A stretch of 64,000 bases of DNA from JAAYAY01 sp964563135 (lineage in GTDB: Bacteria; Planctomycetota; Planctomycetia; Pirellulales; Thermoguttaceae), in contig CAZLWV010000010.1 in the NCBI GenBank assembly GCA_964563135.1, forward strand, positions 1 to 64,000, written 5' to 3'. Under the pieces are notes generated by a model. The model worked only from the letters and a program-made list of their open reading frames with translations, was not told the origin of the DNA and ran no database searches. This document shows positions 17,690 through 27,920 of the stretch, in pieces. Position 1 is the stretch's first letter. Every line of letters begins with the position of its first letter. The position numbers and the translations under genes are program-made.

Positions 17690-17917
17690 TCAGAGATGGA
17701 CGCCGGACTCCTGGCGGAAGAGGATTCTCCGCCGGCTGCGATGGATTCGGACCTCATGAACGAAGGTCAGATCGTTTCCCGACGGTTCGTGAGGGATTCG
17801 GAAGTAACAGGCAATCAGGTTATTCAGAGCGGACTGATCGGGACACCGTTCGGTGGCCACGATCAACCAGTCAATCTGTCGGATGTCGTCGAGTTGCCTG
17901 ATGCCGGATTTCTGCAT
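17690..17917 (-). CDS. Small hypothetical protein (75 aa)
   Basis: 75 residues beginning MQKSGIRQLDDIRQIDWLIV. No family is recognised. A strong ribosome site (GAGGAG eight bases before the ATG at 17917) supports translation, and the composition looks protein-like in its first two-thirds (IVATERCPDQSALNNLIACYF). The end is Arg/His-rich. It ends 122 bases upstream of argC on the same strand and could share its transcript. No signal peptide or membrane segment is visible. It could still be a chance open frame. Confidence 0.45.
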   Translation of the reverse strand: MQKSGIRQLDDIRQIDWLIVATERCPDQSALNNLIACYFRIPHEPSGNDLTFVHEVRIHRSRRRILFRQESGVHL

Positions 17918-18440
17918 GAGCGATTCTCCTCGATTCCTTGAGTATCCCCGCGTCGATCTGGAGCATGCGGGCGGGAAGAAAATCCTGGCTCTGGCCCGTA
18001 AGACCAATGACCGGTTCTCTGTCCGACAGCCCAGGTGGCCGACCGGACTGAGAAGAGCACGTCGTGTGCCAAACCAAGAGGGGGTCGTCCGGAACAGGCC
18101 CGACCGTGAGTTTCAGTCCTCCAAACGGTACAATCTGCTGGAACCGCGTTGTGTCGCGGCTTCGAAATGTTGCGGATTGGCCACCCAGGACGTCCCGACA
18201 GCCTCGTTCGGGGGCGGGGAAGGGTGCCCGCCGATGCGGTTGGAGCCGCGGATGCCCGAGAAGGACGGGGCCTGAAAGGAACATGCAACGGGGATCTCAT
18301 TGAAAAAGTGGTCCCCGTCGACTCTATTAAGGAGTTTTGAGCCGCGACCTGAACTGGCGTGTTGCTTCAGGCCTGCGAGGGCTTTCGGATCGCCGAGGTC
18401 CCCCGAAGACGAACCCCTATTTGCCGAGCGTAATCGGACC
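17918..18440. other. Divergent intergenic region upstream of ileS
   Basis: About 520 bases between the small minus-strand gene and ileS. Open frames here resemble no known protein and none has a good ribosome site. No T-box motif or clear antiterminator hairpin was found, so no leader control of ileS can be claimed. Confidence 0.4.
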
Positions 18441-21400
18441 ATGTTCAAACCTGTCGAAACGAACGTTTCCTTCCCCAATCTCGAGGAACAGATCGTCCGG
18501 TTCTGGAAGGACAAGGAGATTTGCGAGAAGTCGCTAGCCCTTCGGGCCGGATCCCCCGCGTTCGTTTTCTTCGAAGGCCCGCCGACAGCCAACGGACTCC
18601 CCCATCCGGGGCATTGTTTGACGCGGTCGATCAAGGACCTGTTTCCGCGGTACAAGACGATGCGCGGATACCGGTGCGATCGGAAGGCCGGCTGGGACAC
18701 GCACGGATTGCCAGTGGAGGTGGAGGTATGCAAGGATCTCGGCATCCACTCCAAAGAGGAGATCGAGGCGTACGGAGTTGAGCCGTTTATCCACAAGTGC
18801 CTGGAGAGCGTGTTTCGCTACACTCGCCAGTGGGAGCAACTGACGGAACGGCTGGGCTTCTGGATTCACCTCGATGAGGCTTACGTCACCTACCATCAGA
18901 GTTATGTGGAAAGCGTGTGGTGGTCGCTCAAGCAGCTATTTGACCGGGGACTCCTCTATCAAGGCCACAAGATCGTGTGGTGGTGGGCCCAGGGGGGCAC
19001 CGCACTGTCCTCGGGCGAGGTGGGAGAAGGATACCGCCAGGTCGTGGACCCGAGCGTCTACGTTCGTTTCCCCCTCGTCGACGAGCCGGATGCCGACCTG
19101 CTCGTGTGGACCACCACCCCCTGGACGCTGCCGAGCAACCAGTTTGCCGCGGTGCATCCGGACCTCGAATACTCGGTCGTGGCGTTCGAAGGGGAGAAAC
19201 GCAATCTGGTCATCGCCTCGGCACTGGTGGAAACAATTGCGGGCAAGGTAGGGAAGGAATTCAACATCCGCTCGACGGCAAGAGGCTCCGAACTGCTTGG
19301 CAAGCGGTACCGGCCCCCATTCGACTGCTATTATCAATCGCTTGGGCAGACGAAAGGGCGGCTGAAGGAACTGCGGAAGAAGATGCAGATGATCTTTCAG
19401 GATCCCTTCTCTTCCATCGATCCGCGGATGTCCGTGGCCNNNNNNNNNNGAAGGAAGGGGGCGAGCAGTTCATCGCATGGCGGGTGGTCGCCGCGGAGTT
19501 TGTGACAACCGACAGTGGCACGGGCGTGGTGCACCAAGCGCCGGCGTTTGGAGAGGTCGACTACGAGGTGCTGTTGGCCGAGCAGGCCCGGTTCGTCGAC
19601 GGAGAAGGACCCGAACTGATTTGCTCCGTGGGACCGGACGGCAAATTCAACGCCGAAACGCCGGCGTACCGCGGGCGCTGGGTCAAGGAAGCCGACAGGG
19701 ACATTGCCAGGCAGCTTCGCGCCGAAGGAACGCTCTTCCACCAGGAACAGTACTTGCACGACTATCCCTTCTGCTGGCGGGCCGAAGAGGACCCGTTAAT
19801 CCAGTACCCGCGCAAGAGCTGGTTCATCCGCACCACCCAGTTCAAGGACCGGATGCTCGCCAACAACCAGAAGATCAACTGGCTGCCGGAGCACATCAAG
19901 GACGGCCGATTCGGCAACTTCCTGGAGACGAATGTCGACTGGGCACTGTCGCGAGAACGCTACTGGGGTACACCGCTGCCGATCTGGGTATGCGAGGAGA
20001 CGGGCTACATGGAGGCGGTGGCCAGCTACGACGAGTTGCTGGCCAAGCCGGGAGTGGCAGGGGTCGAGGTGTGGGCAGAAGCCAAGAAGGCCAATCCCCA
20101 TCTGGCCGACGATCTGAAGATCCACAAGCCCTACATCGACGCGGTGACCTACGAATCGCCGAAGGCGGCCGGCAAGCGGATGCGGCGGGTCTCGGAGGTG
20201 ATCGACTGCTGGTACGACTCCGGGTCGATGCCGTTTGCCCAATGGGGTTATCCGAACAAGCCCGGTTCGGCGGCCCGACTGTCGCAGCAGTTTCCGGCCG
20301 ATTTCATCAGCGAGGCGATCGACCAGACGCGGGGCTGGTTCTACAGTCAGGTGGCGATCAGCACGCTGCTGTTCAGCCCGGCCAACGGCGCCGCCGGGGG
20401 CGAGCCCCAGTTCACGACGTCAGAAACGCCCGGCGTGGCCTATCCGCATCCGTTCCGCAACTGCATCGTTCTCGGCCTCATGCTCGGCGAGGACGGCCAG
20501 AAGATGTCGAAGAGCAAACGCAACTACCGGGAGCCCCAGGAGATCTTTGATCGCTACGGAGCCGACGCGCTGCGATGGTATTTCTTCGCGAACCAGGTTC
20601 CCTGGACGTCGATTCGCTACAGCGAGCGGGCGATCAAGGAAAGCATGCCCGAGTTTCTGCTGCGGCTCTGGAACGTTTATGGATTTCTGGTCATCTACGC
20701 CAACATCGACAAATTCGATCCTGGCGCGGAGATTTCGGGGGGCGCCGGCCAGCTTTCCCCGGAGGTGCTCGCCCGTGCAAAGACCTACCGACCTGTGGCC
20801 GAACGCTGCGAACTGGATCAGTGGATTCTGAGTGAGCTGTATCAGACGGCCGATGCGGTGACCAAGGCCATGGATGCCTACGACAATTTCGGCGCGTGCG
20901 CCCGGCTCAACCAGTATGTCGACGCCTTGTCGAACTGGTATGTCCGCCGCAGCCGGGACCGTTTCTGGGGGAGTGGACTTTCGGCCGAGAAGACGGACGG
21001 CTACTGGACGCTCTACGAGTGCCTGATCGTGACGTCGAAGCTGATTGCCCCGTTTGTGCCGTTTGTGGCAGAGACGATCTGGCAGAACCTGGCGGTGGCC
21101 GTGTTCGGCGATCGGGTTGCCGAGAGTGTCCACCTTTGCGATTACCCTGGCGGCGACGATGGCGACGTGAACGAGGCGCTCTCGGCACAGATGGCGCTGG
21201 TGCGGGAAGTCGTTTCGCTGGGGCGGAGCGCCCGGATGGGAGCCAAGCTCAAGGTCCGCCAGCCGCTGTCGCAGGTGGAGATCGTGCTGGCCGATCAGAC
21301 TCACCGACCGTGGCTGGAATCGCACTCGACCTTGATCCAGGAAGAACTCAATGTGAAGGCCGTCGAATTCACCGAAAAGGCCGACCACTATATCACCTAC

Positions 21401-21940
21401 ACGGTTCTTCCGGACCTGAAACGACTGGGCCCGAAGTTGGGCAAGCAGGTTCCAGTCGTTCGCAAGCATCTGGCCAATGCGAACGGGGCCGCGTTGATGG
21501 CGGAACTCAAGGCCAACGGAAAGGTGACGCTTCAGCTCGAAGGGGGCAAGGTGGAACTGGGCGCCGACGACCTCCAGGTCCGCCTCCAGGCAAAGGAGGG
21601 CTGGGCGGCAGCGCAAGGCACCGTCTGCGTGGTCGTGCTGGCCACCGAACTGTCCGAGGAACTGGTGACGGAAGGCCACGCCCGGGAGATCATCCACGCG
21701 ATCCAGAATCGCCGCAAGGAGATGAGCTGCGACTACACCGACCGGATTGCGGTGGGGCTGGTGACCGAATCGCAGGAACTACTCAAGGCGATCAAGGAAT
21801 ACGGCGATTCCATTGCCAGGGAAACGCTTATCGCGCCGGCGCAACTGGGAACCGCGTCGATTGCAGACACCGAAGTGGTTGAACTGGATCTGGCCGGTTT
21901 CGAGGTTGCCTTGTATGTGAAGGTTGTCGCGAAGAAGTAG
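18441..21940 (+). CDS. ileS: Isoleucyl-tRNA synthetase, interrupted by assembly gap and foreign fragment
   Basis: Class Ia synthetase that charges tRNA-Ile. The N-terminal part has the HIGH-type motif PHPGH (residues 54-58) and the editing-domain start (WTTTPWTLPSNQ). The C-terminal part has DSGTGVVHQAPAFGEVDY, the DQTRGWFYSQ region, the exact KMSKS at about 20501-20515 and the anticodon-binding region WYVRRSRDRFWG. Between them, from about 19340 to 19439, the frame encodes an unrelated peptide typical of OppF/DppF ATPases, followed by ten Ns (19440-19449). After the gap the ileS frame differs, so the true middle of about 30 residues is missing from the assembly. The C-terminal zinc-binding domain of some IleS is absent, as in the eukaryote-like long forms. 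purN follows 34 bases later. Confidence 0.93.
19340..19449 (+). other. Chimeric insert: OppF/DppF fragment plus 10-N gap
   Basis: Residues encoded at about 19353-19439 read LKELRKKMQMIFQDPFSS followed by IDPRMSV. This is the Q-loop region of oligopeptide/dipeptide ABC-transporter ATPases and has no counterpart in IleS. The next ten bases are N, a standard scaffolding gap, and IleS resumes directly after. The fragment is best read as the end of a different contig or read wrongly joined at the gap. The exact left breakpoint cannot be fixed by eye. Confidence 0.85.
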
Positions 21941-21974
21941 TGGACGTGGTTCCATAGCCTTCGGAGAACGAGTG

Positions 21975-22610
21975 ATGGGTGAGGGTACATCTCGCAAGCG
22001 TCTTCCGATCGCAGTGCTGATCTCCGGCACGGGCCGCACGCTCAAGAACATCAATCAACGGGTCGCGGCAGGCACACTCGACGTGGACGTCCGCCTGGTG
22101 ATCGCCAGCACGGCCAGGGCAACAGGGATACAGTATGCGGCCGACGCCGGAGCTGTGAGCCGCGTGCTTCTCCGCAAGGATTTCGATTCGGACGGGGCCT
22201 ACAGCGGAGCGATCTTCGCCGCTTGCCGGGAAACCGGGGCGGAACTGGTCGTGCTGGCTGGCTGGCTCAAGCTGCTCGTCGTACCGGACGACTACCGGAA
22301 CCGCGTGGTCAACATCCACCCGGGATTGATCCCGTCGTTCTGCGGCAAAGGGTTCTTCGGGCACCACGTGCACCAGGCGGCGATCGACTACGGCGTCAAG
22401 CTGAGCGGGTGCACGGTGCATTTCGTGGACCACCAGTACGACCACGGCCCAGTGATTCTCCAGAAAGCCGTGCCGGTCTCGCATGAAGACACCTGCGACA
22501 CACTGGCCGCCCGCGTGTTCGAGGCGGAATGCAGTGCACTGCCTGAGGCGTTGCAGTTGATCGCCGAAGGACGGGTGGTCGTGGATGGGCGCGTCGTACG
22601 GGTGATCTGA
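21975..22610 (+). CDS. purN: Phosphoribosylglycinamide formyltransferase
   Basis: 211 residues. Third step of purine synthesis, transferring formyl from 10-formyltetrahydrofolate to GAR. The N-terminus IAVLISGTGRTLKNI is the phosphate-binding loop. VVLAGWLKLL, then NIHPGLIPSFCGKGF supplies the catalytic Asn and His, and DHGPVILQKAVPV carries the conserved Asp. FCGKGFFG replaces the more common FKGLHA-type stretch, a variant seen in some bacteria; a related formyltransferase function cannot be ruled out. The start at 21975 has GGAG eight bases upstream. Confidence 0.88.
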   Translation: MGEGTSRKRLPIAVLISGTGRTLKNINQRVAAGTLDVDVRLVIASTARATGIQYAADAGAVSRVLLRKDFDSDGAYSGAIFAACRETGAELVVLAGWLKLLVVPDDYRNRVVNIHPGLIPSFCGKGFFGHHVHQAAIDYGVKLSGCTVHFVDHQYDHGPVILQKAVPVSHEDTCDTLAARVFEAECSALPEALQLIAEGRVVVDGRVVRVI

Positions 22611-22876
22611 ACCGTTCGCGTTGAGAGTCGCATCGGCTCTGGCGATGTCCTTCGTCCTGTGCGGGCAGGCCGCCGCCTGCATTGTGCGCTCTCGCTGTCC
22701 TGAACACACCGGCACCGTTCAGCGGCGACACGGGTCGCGGCCGGTCGAACCGGCAAACATGCCATGGAGACCTGCTGGTTTGTCCTGACAGGCGCGACGT
22801 CCTGGGCCGGGCAGATCGCAGGTGGGATTTTCGCGTGCTGCACGTTGCGGCGCGAACCGTAGAACGGTCGGCCCGG

Positions 22877-25237
22877 TCAGGTTTCCTGAAACGTCTGCCG
22901 GGTCTGGCTGCAGATCTCGAGAAGCTGCCGGGCCGAGACTTCGACTTCGCCCAAGGGCGAGCCTTCGCGCGCCCGTGATTCCACGTCGAGGGCTATTCTG
23001 GCCAACTGGTCATAGCCGTAAAGCCCCGCCGCACCGTGCAGGGCATGGGCGGCCTGGATCAGAGTATCGACGTCGTGGATCGCCAGCGCCTTCTCGATCG
23101 TCTCGATCCGTTCCGTCAGCCCGTCGATGAATCCCCTGAGTAACTTTTTTCTGGCGTCGGCAGTGAAATACTTGCTCCCCAGGAGGCCTCCGGCCTGATC
23201 GGACGTGGCCAGCGGCGTATCGGCGGGGACCGGATCGGTATGGCACCGACCGCGCAGATAGCGAGAAACGGCCGCGGCAAGCTCGTCGGACTTGATCGGC
23301 TTGGCAAGATAGTCGTCGCAGCCCGCATCGAGGCACTTCTGGCGATCTCCGACCATGGCATGAGCCGTGAGCGCCACGATCTGACACGGCAAGCCCGCCC
23401 TGCGGAGATTGCGGGTCGCCTCGTAACCGTCCCAAACGGGCATCTGCATGTCCATGAGGACGAGGTCGTAGGGTTTTCCGGCATTCTGCGCCGCCATGGC
23501 TTTGTCGAACGCTTCGCGCCCGTTCAACGCAGTCTCGACGTTGACGCCGGTTCGGGCAAGCATCGCGGCAATCAGGGATTGAACATCGAGCGAGTCCTCG
23601 GCAAGCAGAACACTTCCCGAGACCTTCACCGGCTGAGATGGTTCCGGCAGCCGGACCCCATGTTGGCCAGTCGGAGCGGCCCCCACCCAGGCAACACCGT
23701 CGAGAGGACCAGGATCGACAGTCACACAGAAGGAACTCCCATGCCCCAGCCGGCTCTCCACCGTGATGCTTCCCCCAAGCATACGTGCCAGGCGCTGAGA
23801 AATTGCCAGTCCGAGGCCGGTTCCGCCGAACCGGCGGGTTGTCGACATGTCTCCCTGGGTGAAGGGCTGGAAAAGACCGTCCATCTGCTGCGGACTCATT
23901 CCCATACCCGTGTCGGCCACCGTGATCGAGAGAATACGGTTCGAGCCGTTGGCCCCTTGGCAGCAGACGGAGATTCGGACCCGCCCGTGGTCGGTGAACT
24001 TGACCGCGTTTCCCACCAGGTTCACAAGGATCTGACGAAGCCGCGAGGGATCGGTGCGCACCTTGTCGGGCAGGGGGTAATTGTACTCGACCTCCAGCGC
24101 GAGCCCCTTGGCCCCGGCGCGATCCTCCATCAAGGTTCGCACCTCGTCGACCAGGTCCCAGATCGAGCATGGGATCAACTCAACATCGAGTTTCGACGCC
24201 TCGATCTTGGAGAGATCGAGAATGTCGTTGATCACACTCAGCAGACTCTCGGCGTTCCGACGAATCGCCGCCAGGTGTTCCCGCCGTTCCTGGGGGGTCA
24301 GCGCGACGGTCATGAGGAGATCCGAGAATCCCAGGATTGCCGTCATGGGCGTGCGTATCTCGTGGCTCATATTGGCGAGGAACTCGCTCTTGGCCTGGCT
24401 GGCCGCTTCCGCGGCGAGTTTCGCCCGGGCAAGTTCTTCTTCCACCATCTTGCGAGCGGTTACGTCGATGATGACGCCGTCCAGGCAGACCGGATCGCCT
24501 TGCTGGTCGTAGATTGCCCGGCCTCTCTCAAAGACCCAGCGCAATCCGCCGTCGGCATGCTTGATCCGGTATTCCAGGTCGAACGCGCGACGGCTCTCGA
24601 TACCTTCCTTGACCTCCCGAGCGACATAGTCCCGGTCGTCCTCGAAAATCAGTTCGCCATAGGCAAATCGTGTGGCACCGACGAAGCGGCTGAGCGGGTA
24701 GCCGGTCACCTGAACGATCGCCTCGCTCATGTGATGCATCCGCCAAGGGGGGGCCAGTTCGCAGCGGTAGACGACCCCCGGGATGTTCTCGATGAGGGTC
24801 CGAAACTCCTGTTCGCTTCTGCGAAGTGCCTTTTCGGCCTGGCGACGCTGGAGGATGTCGTCCCAGCGGCGCAGAATGCTCTCGCAGGTGCGAGGAAGAG
24901 CGGCCAGCGCTGCCTGGGACTTCACCAGATAGTCCAGCGCTCCCCCTTTCATCGCCTCCACCGCCGCCCGTTCGTCTCCGTGGCTCGTCATGATGACGAC
25001 AGGCCAGTCCTGTTCGTCCCGAGCGGACAGCAACTCGGTGCCACGGCCATCGGGCAACACAAGGTCCGCCAACACCAGGTTGAATGTTCTCTGCGTCAGA
25101 GCTTCTCGCGCCTCCGCAACAGAACCGACGAGCATCAGCCGCCACGTGGCCCCCGCCTTGCTGAAAGCACGACGAATCAGGCCGGCATGGCCGTCGTCGT
25201 CTTCCACCACGAGAATGTGAACCTCGTTGTCACCCAT
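22877..25237 (-). CDS. Hybrid sensor histidine kinase (REC-PAS-HisKA-HATPase-REC-HPt)
   Basis: 786 residues with no membrane segment, so it is cytoplasmic. Domain order: receiver 5-120 (phosphoacceptor D58 in VLADLVLPDG); PAS/PAC about 140-265; HisKA with H292 in MSHEIRTP; HATPase with the N box at N410, DTGMG at 442-446 and GGTGLGLAI at 471-479; second receiver about 541-662 (D596 in VLMDMQMP); and a C-terminal HPt domain with H731 in AAHALHGAAG. It therefore contains a whole phosphorelay in one chain. The start at 25237 gives a receiver directly at the N-terminus; a 12-residue upstream extension is possible. The preceding CheY-like gene ends 94 bases upstream, so the two form an operon. Confidence 0.93.
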   Translation of the reverse strand: MGDNEVHILVVEDDDGHAGLIRRAFSKAGATWRLMLVGSVAEAREALTQRTFNLVLADLVLPDGRGTELLSARDEQDWPVVIMTSHGDERAAVEAMKGGALDYLVKSQAALAALPRTCESILRRWDDILQRRQAEKALRRSEQEFRTLIENIPGVVYRCELAPPWRMHHMSEAIVQVTGYPLSRFVGATRFAYGELIFEDDRDYVAREVKEGIESRRAFDLEYRIKHADGGLRWVFERGRAIYDQQGDPVCLDGVIIDVTARKMVEEELARAKLAAEAASQAKSEFLANMSHEIRTPMTAILGFSDLLMTVALTPQERREHLAAIRRNAESLLSVINDILDLSKIEASKLDVELIPCSIWDLVDEVRTLMEDRAGAKGLALEVEYNYPLPDKVRTDPSRLRQILVNLVGNAVKFTDHGRVRISVCCQGANGSNRILSITVADTGMGMSPQQMDGLFQPFTQGDMSTTRRFGGTGLGLAISQRLARMLGGSITVESRLGHGSSFCVTVDPGPLDGVAWVGAAPTGQHGVRLPEPSQPVKVSGSVLLAEDSLDVQSLIAAMLARTGVNVETALNGREAFDKAMAAQNAGKPYDLVLMDMQMPVWDGYEATRNLRRAGLPCQIVALTAHAMVGDRQKCLDAGCDDYLAKPIKSDELAAAVSRYLRGRCHTDPVPADTPLATSDQAGGLLGSKYFTADARKKLLRGFIDGLTERIETIEKALAIHDVDTLIQAAHALHGAAGLYGYDQLARIALDVESRAREGSPLGEVEVSARQLLEICSQTRQTFQET

Positions 25238-25331
25238 CAAACCGCCATTCCTTCTTTTCGGGAGGCATTCCATTCCGTCTCGATACCGCCTCGACGATCA
25301 CATCACTCCTTCGGGCAAGCAGGAACCCCAT

Positions 25332-25802
25332 CTACTTCTGTGACGGTTGGCCGACCTCCGAACACCATGGGTAGCGGTTCCATGCCAGCCAGTAGAAGCC
25401 AAGCTGCTGCATCAGATCCGAGAATTTCTCGAATCCTACCGGCTTCACAAGATAGCTGTTCGCATGATACTCGTAGGCCTGGGCAACGTCCTTCTCGGCC
25501 TCCGACGAGGTCAGGACGACGACAGGAATCGTGCTCAAGGCATCGGAGGTCTTGATGGTACGAAGTACCTCCAGGCCGTCCACCTTGGGAAGCCGCAGGT
25601 CGAGCAGGACAATCTGCGGGCGGGGTGCCGATTCGGGGTTGGCATACTTTCCGCGCAGGAAGAGATAGTTCAGGGCCTCTTCGCCGTCGGTGACGTGATA
25701 GATGACGTTGGCCACACGGTTTCGCTCCAGACTCCGTGCAACCAGTTGGGCATGGTCCGTGTTGTCTTCAACATGCAGGATTGTCAGTGGTTGGCCGTCC
25801 AT
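25332..25802 (-). CDS. CheY-like single-domain response regulator (Rcp1-type)
   Basis: 156 residues, a receiver domain only. ILHVEDNTDHAQLVARSL gives the acidic pocket, VLLDLRLPKVDGLEVL the phosphoacceptor Asp, VVLTSSEAEKDV the switch residue, and NSYLVKPV the conserved Lys. The insertion before the phosphoacceptor (FLRGKYANPESAPRPQ) is typical of Rcp1-like regulators paired with hybrid or phytochrome kinases. The start at 25802 was chosen for AGGAGG just upstream; an ATG 33 bases earlier lacks a site. It is transcribed ahead of the hybrid kinase. Confidence 0.92.
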   Translation of the reverse strand: MDGQPLTILHVEDNTDHAQLVARSLERNRVANVIYHVTDGEEALNYLFLRGKYANPESAPRPQIVLLDLRLPKVDGLEVLRTIKTSDALSTIPVVVLTSSEAEKDVAQAYEYHANSYLVKPVGFEKFSDLMQQLGFYWLAWNRYPWCSEVGQPSQK

Positions 25803-26402
25803 GTTCCTCCTGCTGAGCTGGATTGAAGAGTTCATCGGTCACTATCGCCATTTGCCCCTGCACCCGCACGATGCAGCCTTCCCCGTCCCCTCGGGAAGAT
25901 CGCGAGAGTATGCAAATGGCCGTAGTGTACCAAGTATTCCATCCGAATCCAATCCACAGATTCTGGCGATGCCGCCCATGTCCGCCAACAACCAGGATCG
26001 GCAACCGGCGCTGGCCAGGCCAATCGGGTCTTCGGTTCCCTGCCGCTCTCCCCGGGGACTCTTCGACCACCCCCCCCACTACAGAGGGCATCAGTCAGAC
26101 GAGAACCAGACGAGTCCGACTGCCGGCAAATATGCTGCTGACGCCTGCGCCGTCAATCCACGAGGGCAGGCAACAAAGCCCGAACATTTGCTGTCTCCCA
26201 CAGGGTGGCCATGAGCCTTTTCGATGCCCACATCCATGGCATCGCGCGGTGGCAGAGGTTGCGTTGCACTCTGGGAAGAACCGGCGGCAGGAGCGACAGG
26301 GCCGAATGAGAGAATGCATGCCGTGGCCAGAGGCCGAAACACTCGCGATCGCCCCTGCCCTGCCACCACGGGGTCTGCCCTTGGCCGCCGCTGCAGCCTG
26401 CT
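25803..26402. other. Intergenic region upstream of the two-component operon
   Basis: About 600 bases without a recognisable gene. On the minus strand TTGGAT (25947-25952) and TACACT (25924-25929), 17 bases apart, form a weak promoter-like pair upstream of the CheY-like gene. The open frames present look like chance translations. Confidence 0.35.
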
Positions 26403-26882
26403 TCACGACTGGTGGAGGCGGATCTCTGCCGCGGTGCGGGATTCGTACCGTTTGGCGGTGAGGAATGCGACGAGGCGAGGGACGTCGTCGCTGCCGATCC
26501 GGAGGGTACGTTTGGCTGTCTTCACGCACACGCAATCGAAGCCCCAGACGTTGTACGTCGTTCCCCTTCCCGGCACCCAGTGCACACCCCAGCCATCGAG
26601 AAACGTGGATCGATCGGGTTCGACCGATTCGATGTCGCGATAGGCTATGTGAGTGTGCCAGATCGCCGGAGGCCCGAAAAACACGCCCAACCGGTCTCCA
26701 TCGTCACGGATCGTCAACCGCGAGAATCCCTCGGTGAGAAAAAGAACCAGAAGGACGACTCCCCCGCTGAGGAGCACGGCCAGGGGCTCATCGCTCACGG
26801 TCCAGATAAGGGGCACCATCATCACAGCGATCAGGTAACCGAGGTATTTCCAGGGACCCTTTTGAGTGTGGTTGTAGCCCAT
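26403..26882 (-). CDS. Small membrane protein with bacterial PH-like domain
   Basis: 159 residues. Residues about 11-52 contain two adjacent membrane segments (YLGYLIAVMMVPLIW and LAVLLSGGVVLLVLFL). A soluble domain follows at about 60-150 (FSRLTIRDDGDRLGVFFGPP, DIESVEPDRSTFLDGW, TLRIGSDDVPRLVAFL). This two-helix plus beta-domain layout is that of bacterial PH-domain (DUF304-like) proteins, whose cellular roles are mostly unknown. The start at 26882 has GGGAGG five bases upstream. It ends the minus-strand run that begins with the DUF1080 genes. Confidence 0.7.
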   Translation of the reverse strand: MGYNHTQKGPWKYLGYLIAVMMVPLIWTVSDEPLAVLLSGGVVLLVLFLTEGFSRLTIRDDGDRLGVFFGPPAIWHTHIAYRDIESVEPDRSTFLDGWGVHWVPGRGTTYNVWGFDCVCVKTAKRTLRIGSDDVPRLVAFLTAKRYESRTAAEIRLHQS

Positions 26883-26977
26883 CTCTCGGCCTCCCGTCGG
26901 ATCATGGTTGGTCCCGCCCCACGACCAGACGGAGGGCTGGAGGGGACAGCGATCCTTGATGCAGCCTGCCTGACGGG

Positions 26978-27751
26978 TTATTCGGATTTCGGGGCGGCTT
27001 CTTGGGATTTGGCCGGTGTTTTCTCGTCGATCTTTCGATAGCGGAGGCTCTTCAACTCGCCACTCGTGTTCCAGGTACAAACGCCGAATGGCTGGACTGG
27101 CTCCATTTCCCATCGGAGTGACAGTTCGCGAGCCTTGAGCGGCAGGTCGACGATGTGCTTGTCGTCGAGCCAGGCATCGATCCTATCCTTGCGAACACAG
27201 ACGCGGATCCGATACCACTTCTGTTGTTGGTACTCTTCGAAATGACAGGTATCGTTGTCGATGGCAGACTCTCCGTCGATGCAGGAAAGCCCCGTCACCT
27301 GTCCTCCCCAGCCGCCACAGACAAGGGTGAGGGCCTTGTCGCCTACGGGAAAGGTCAGGCCGCAGAAGAAATCGTCTCCGTAGACTCTTCGCGCTTCGAG
27401 CGAGACTTCGTAGTCGGTCGTTGGGAAGTCACCCGTCCACTTGACCCCGGTAGCCGGGAATCCCTGCTCCAGGCTGATCCCTTTTTCGGAGACCTGGATC
27501 TTTCCGTGGTCGGCGAAGTCGAACTCGTCGAGAACCTTCCATTTCGTCAGTAGCCGGGCATCGAGCAGGCTCAGCCAACCGTCCTTGTCGGGCTTGACCG
27601 GATCGGACTTCTTCGCCGGGCTCTCCGCATCCCCGTTGACCGCCAGTTTGGGCTCCGCTGCCTGGAGTGGCGAGGCCAGCAGTATGGCGCCGCTGGCCGT
27701 CAGGACCAGGAACCGCAGGAATCGACCGGATGGGTTGCGAGGCTGTTTCAC
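26978..27751 (-). CDS. DUF1080-type secreted protein (3-keto-disaccharide hydrolase-like fold), copy 1
   Basis: 257 residues. Residues 1-31 are a signal peptide (basic start, then FLVLTASGAILLASPLQA). The remainder is a concanavalin-like beta-sandwich: GWLSLLDARLLTKWKV, TDYEVSLEARRVYGDDFFCGL, KWYRIRVCVRKDRIDAWLDD, and a C-terminal strand ending SLRYRKI. The start is GTG at 27751, with AAGGAG seven bases before it. It is clearly paralogous to the next gene upstream (27921-28772). DUF1080 proteins are abundant in planctomycetes, and some hydrolyse 3-keto-glycosides; catalytic residues cannot be assigned here, so the function stays open. Confidence 0.75.
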   Translation of the reverse strand: MKQPRNPSGRFLRFLVLTASGAILLASPLQAAEPKLAVNGDAESPAKKSDPVKPDKDGWLSLLDARLLTKWKVLDEFDFADHGKIQVSEKGISLEQGFPATGVKWTGDFPTTDYEVSLEARRVYGDDFFCGLTFPVGDKALTLVCGGWGGQVTGLSCIDGESAIDNDTCHFEEYQQQKWYRIRVCVRKDRIDAWLDDKHIVDLPLKARELSLRWEMEPVQPFGVCTWNTSGELKSLRYRKIDEKTPAKSQEAAPKSE

Positions 27752-27920
27752 GACAAATCTCCTTTTCCAGCGGTATCGGCCCGTCAGGCGTCGTACCCGG
27801 GGCTGCCCGACGGCATATCGACGGTGGGCGAAGGCCCCAACACATCGCCAGACTTCACCGACCACCAGGCACCCTTCGCAAATCAGGACGTGCCGACCGG
27901 TTCAGCCGGGGCGCGACGTC

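Noticed and set aside
19340..19449. A genuine IleS-ABC ATPase fusion
   Set aside because: The ABC piece is only ~30 residues, lacks Walker A, signature and Walker B motifs, and abuts an N gap with a frame change; a misjoin is far simpler.
23240..25555. 771-codon plus-strand open frame
   Set aside because: Antisense to the hybrid histidine kinase, whose phosphorylation motifs are all intact on the minus strand.
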